DNA of 64,000 bases. It comes from Pandoraea nosoerga (lineage in GTDB: Bacteria > Pseudomonadota > Gammaproteobacteria > Burkholderiales > Burkholderiaceae). The notes beneath the pieces are model-generated. The model searched no databases, had not been told where the DNA came from, and saw only the letters and a program-made list of their open reading frames with translations. The position numbers and the translations under genes were made by a program. Numbering within the stretch: the stretch's first letter is position 1; each line of letters opens with the position of its first letter. This document shows, piece after piece, positions 62,952 to 64,000 of the stretch. The stretch spans positions 149,332 through 213,331 of the forward strand of contig NZ_CABPSC010000010.1 in the NCBI RefSeq assembly GCF_902459585.1, read 5' to 3'.

Positions 62952-63752
62952 ATGTCGATCAACCGACGTGCATTTGCGCTGGCCTTGATGTTGGCCTCGG
63001 GGCTGCTGTTGGGCGCCTGCGGAAAGAAGGAGGAATCCGCCGCGGGCCGGTCGGTGGGGCCTGAAGGCTCGCAACCCGTGTACGTCGTGGGCTCGGACGC
63101 GGCCTACGCGCCATTCGAGTTCGAGACCGATACCCGCCAGATCGCCGGCTTCGACATCGATGTCATGAAGGCTGTCGCCGACAAGGCGGGCATTTCCGTC
63201 CGGTTCATCAATACGCCTTTCGAGGGAATCTTCAACTCGTTGGTACAGGGCGACAGGGATATTCTGATTTCGGCGATCACGATCACGGACGAGCGTCGCA
63301 AACAGATGGACTTCTCGACGCCGTACTTCGAGGCGTCGCAGCTCATCGCGGTGCCGGTCAACTCGACCGTTCAGAAATTCGACGACCTGAAATCGTTGAA
63401 GGTCGGTGTGCAGACGGCCACGACGGGCGACGAAGTCGTGCAGAAGCTCATGGGCAAGAACAATCCGTCCGTAAAGCGCTTCGAAGGCACGCCGCTTGCG
63501 ATGAAGGAACTCGAGGCTGGCGGTGTGGACGCGGTGGTCGCCGATAACGGCGTGGTCGTGAATTTCATCTCGAACAATCCGAACGCCAAGCTGCGCACGG
63601 TTTCCGATAGCAGTTTCCCGAAGGAGTATTACGGCATTGCCGTGCGCAAGGGAGATGCGGAGCTGCTCGCCAAGATCAACAAGGGTATCGATGCGATCAA
63701 GGCCGACGGCACGTACGACGCCATCTACGAGCGCTACTTCGGCAAGAAATGA
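62952..63752 (+). CDS. Amino-acid ABC transporter substrate-binding lipoprotein
   Basis: This is a 266-residue periplasmic binding protein (SBP family 3). The lipoprotein signal ends LLLGAC (Cys about 24). The ligand domain starts VYVVGSDAAYAPFEFETDTRQIAGFDIDVM, and GVQTATTGDEVVQKLMG, GGVDAVVADNGVV and FPKEYYGIAVRKGD form the conserved lobe-2 sites. Members bind polar or basic amino acids. The permease and ATPase genes are not adjacent downstream because a terminator follows directly, so they must be elsewhere. Confidence 0.92.
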   Translation: MSINRRAFALALMLASGLLLGACGKKEESAAGRSVGPEGSQPVYVVGSDAAYAPFEFETDTRQIAGFDIDVMKAVADKAGISVRFINTPFEGIFNSLVQGDRDILISAITITDERRKQMDFSTPYFEASQLIAVPVNSTVQKFDDLKSLKVGVQTATTGDEVVQKLMGKNNPSVKRFEGTPLAMKELEAGGVDAVVADNGVVVNFISNNPNAKLRTVSDSSFPKEYYGIAVRKGDAELLAKINKGIDAIKADGTYDAIYERYFGKK

Positions 63753-63780
63753 GAAGTCGCGGCGTAAGCCGCCCGCATGG

Positions 63781-63808
63781 AAAAAAACCCGTCACGACGG
63801 GGTTTTTT
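63781..63808 (+). terminator. Rho-independent terminator of the binding-protein gene
   Basis: Seven As, a CCCGT/ACGGG stem with a small loop and six Ts (63803-63808). The A/T flanks make it potentially bidirectional. Confidence 0.85.
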
Positions 63809-64000
63809 CATGGGCATTCAAATTATTTTCACAAAGGCCTTGCACGGCTTCGGGGTTTTCACTAATATCTCGTCTCTCGCAACGACGGCGACGCGGCGCA
63901 AGCGGCGAAGCGACGGGGCGGGAGGGGCCGAGAGGCCCCGGTGGTTGGCGGTTTTGAGCGGGCGAGTCGCTACGGCGGCGAGCGGGAGGTGCGAAAAAAC
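63809..64000 (+). other. Untranslated leader of a transcript leaving the window
   Basis: There is no ORF with coding character. The stretch after the promoter at 63840-63868 is GC-rich with an imperfect GGCC hairpin (63925-63940) and ends GCGAAAAAAC. It looks like the leader of a stable-RNA operon or a long 5' UTR; the product lies beyond the edge. Confidence 0.4.
63840..63868 (+). promoter_or_regulatory. Strong sigma70 promoter reading out of the window
   Basis: TTGCAC (63840-63845) and TAATAT (63863-63868) are separated by exactly 17 bp. The downstream CTCGTCTCTCGC gives a GC-rich discriminator, as in stringently controlled promoters. Confidence 0.7.

Overview
The window is 64 kb of GC-rich, densely packed bacterial chromosome. 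Gene content and order place it in Burkholderiales, family Burkholderiaceae; Pandoraea is my best guess, as an inference from overall character rather than a marker gene. Supporting blocks are hemA-prfA-prmC-grxD-ubiX, rpe-gph-trpE-trpGDC, a paa phenylacetate cluster, a UbiH-like hydroxylase next to dsbC, and a stand-alone infA. I found no prophage, insertion sequence, CRISPR array, tRNA or rRNA.

Layout. 1-1631: end of a surface-polymer acylation operon, with a DltA-like amino-acid ligase overlapping an AlgF-like periplasmic protein. 1.7-10.6 kb: single genes, namely a DUF4434 lipoprotein, a small Cys-rich protein, a glycine-zipper lipoprotein, an MFS symporter, a CBS protein, infA, a GNAT enzyme, acylphosphatase, a membrane phosphoesterase, a MazG-like enzyme and a ferredoxin. 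10.6-14.5 kb: EttA, then 3-hydroxybutyrate dehydrogenase with a patatin-like hydrolase. 14.7-19.6 kb: a chemosensory mini-cluster on the minus strand (PAS-PAS receptor, CheR, CheD, triple-CheW) with no CheA, CheB or CheY. 19.6-21.7 kb: a gene-poor region with small exported proteins and striking short tandem repeats. 21.8-26.8 kb: a VOC protein and the hemA operon. 27-36 kb: a stress membrane protein, a drug exporter, an NTN-hydrolase acylase, a GtrA/GtrB/GT87 surface-glycosylation set, and a GntR regulator behind a 37-bp AT-rich palindrome. 36-46.9 kb: YchF, a zinc peptidase, a UbiH-like hydroxylase, DsbC, an M61 peptidase, LysR with azoR-pirin, Ung and a CYTH enzyme. 47-53.5 kb: tryptophan biosynthesis downstream of rpe-gph. 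53.8-55.6 kb: apaG, a small membrane protein and mltA. 55.6-62.9 kb: paaK-paaI-paaG-pcaF-paaN on the minus strand, with paaF divergent. 62.9-63.8 kb: an amino-acid ABC binding lipoprotein. The right edge carries a strong promoter that fires out of the window.

Most interesting signals. (1) There are two separate candidate tryptophan leader peptides in one locus. One is a 24-codon ORF ending in a Trp-rich tail upstream of trpE; the other is a nearly leaderless 22-codon ORF ending in Trp-Trp-Arg upstream of trpGDC. Together they suggest that the two halves of the pathway are attenuated independently. (2) At least a dozen tracts of 7-11 bp imperfect tandem repeats, each with a different unit, lie in intergenic spacers and in disordered protein segments. 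(3) A DltA-like ligase is joined to an AlgF-like protein. (4) A three-domain CheW sits in a CheA-less cluster. (5) There is an orphan terminator suggestive of a small RNA, and two unusual ATG/stop overlaps between oppositely oriented genes.
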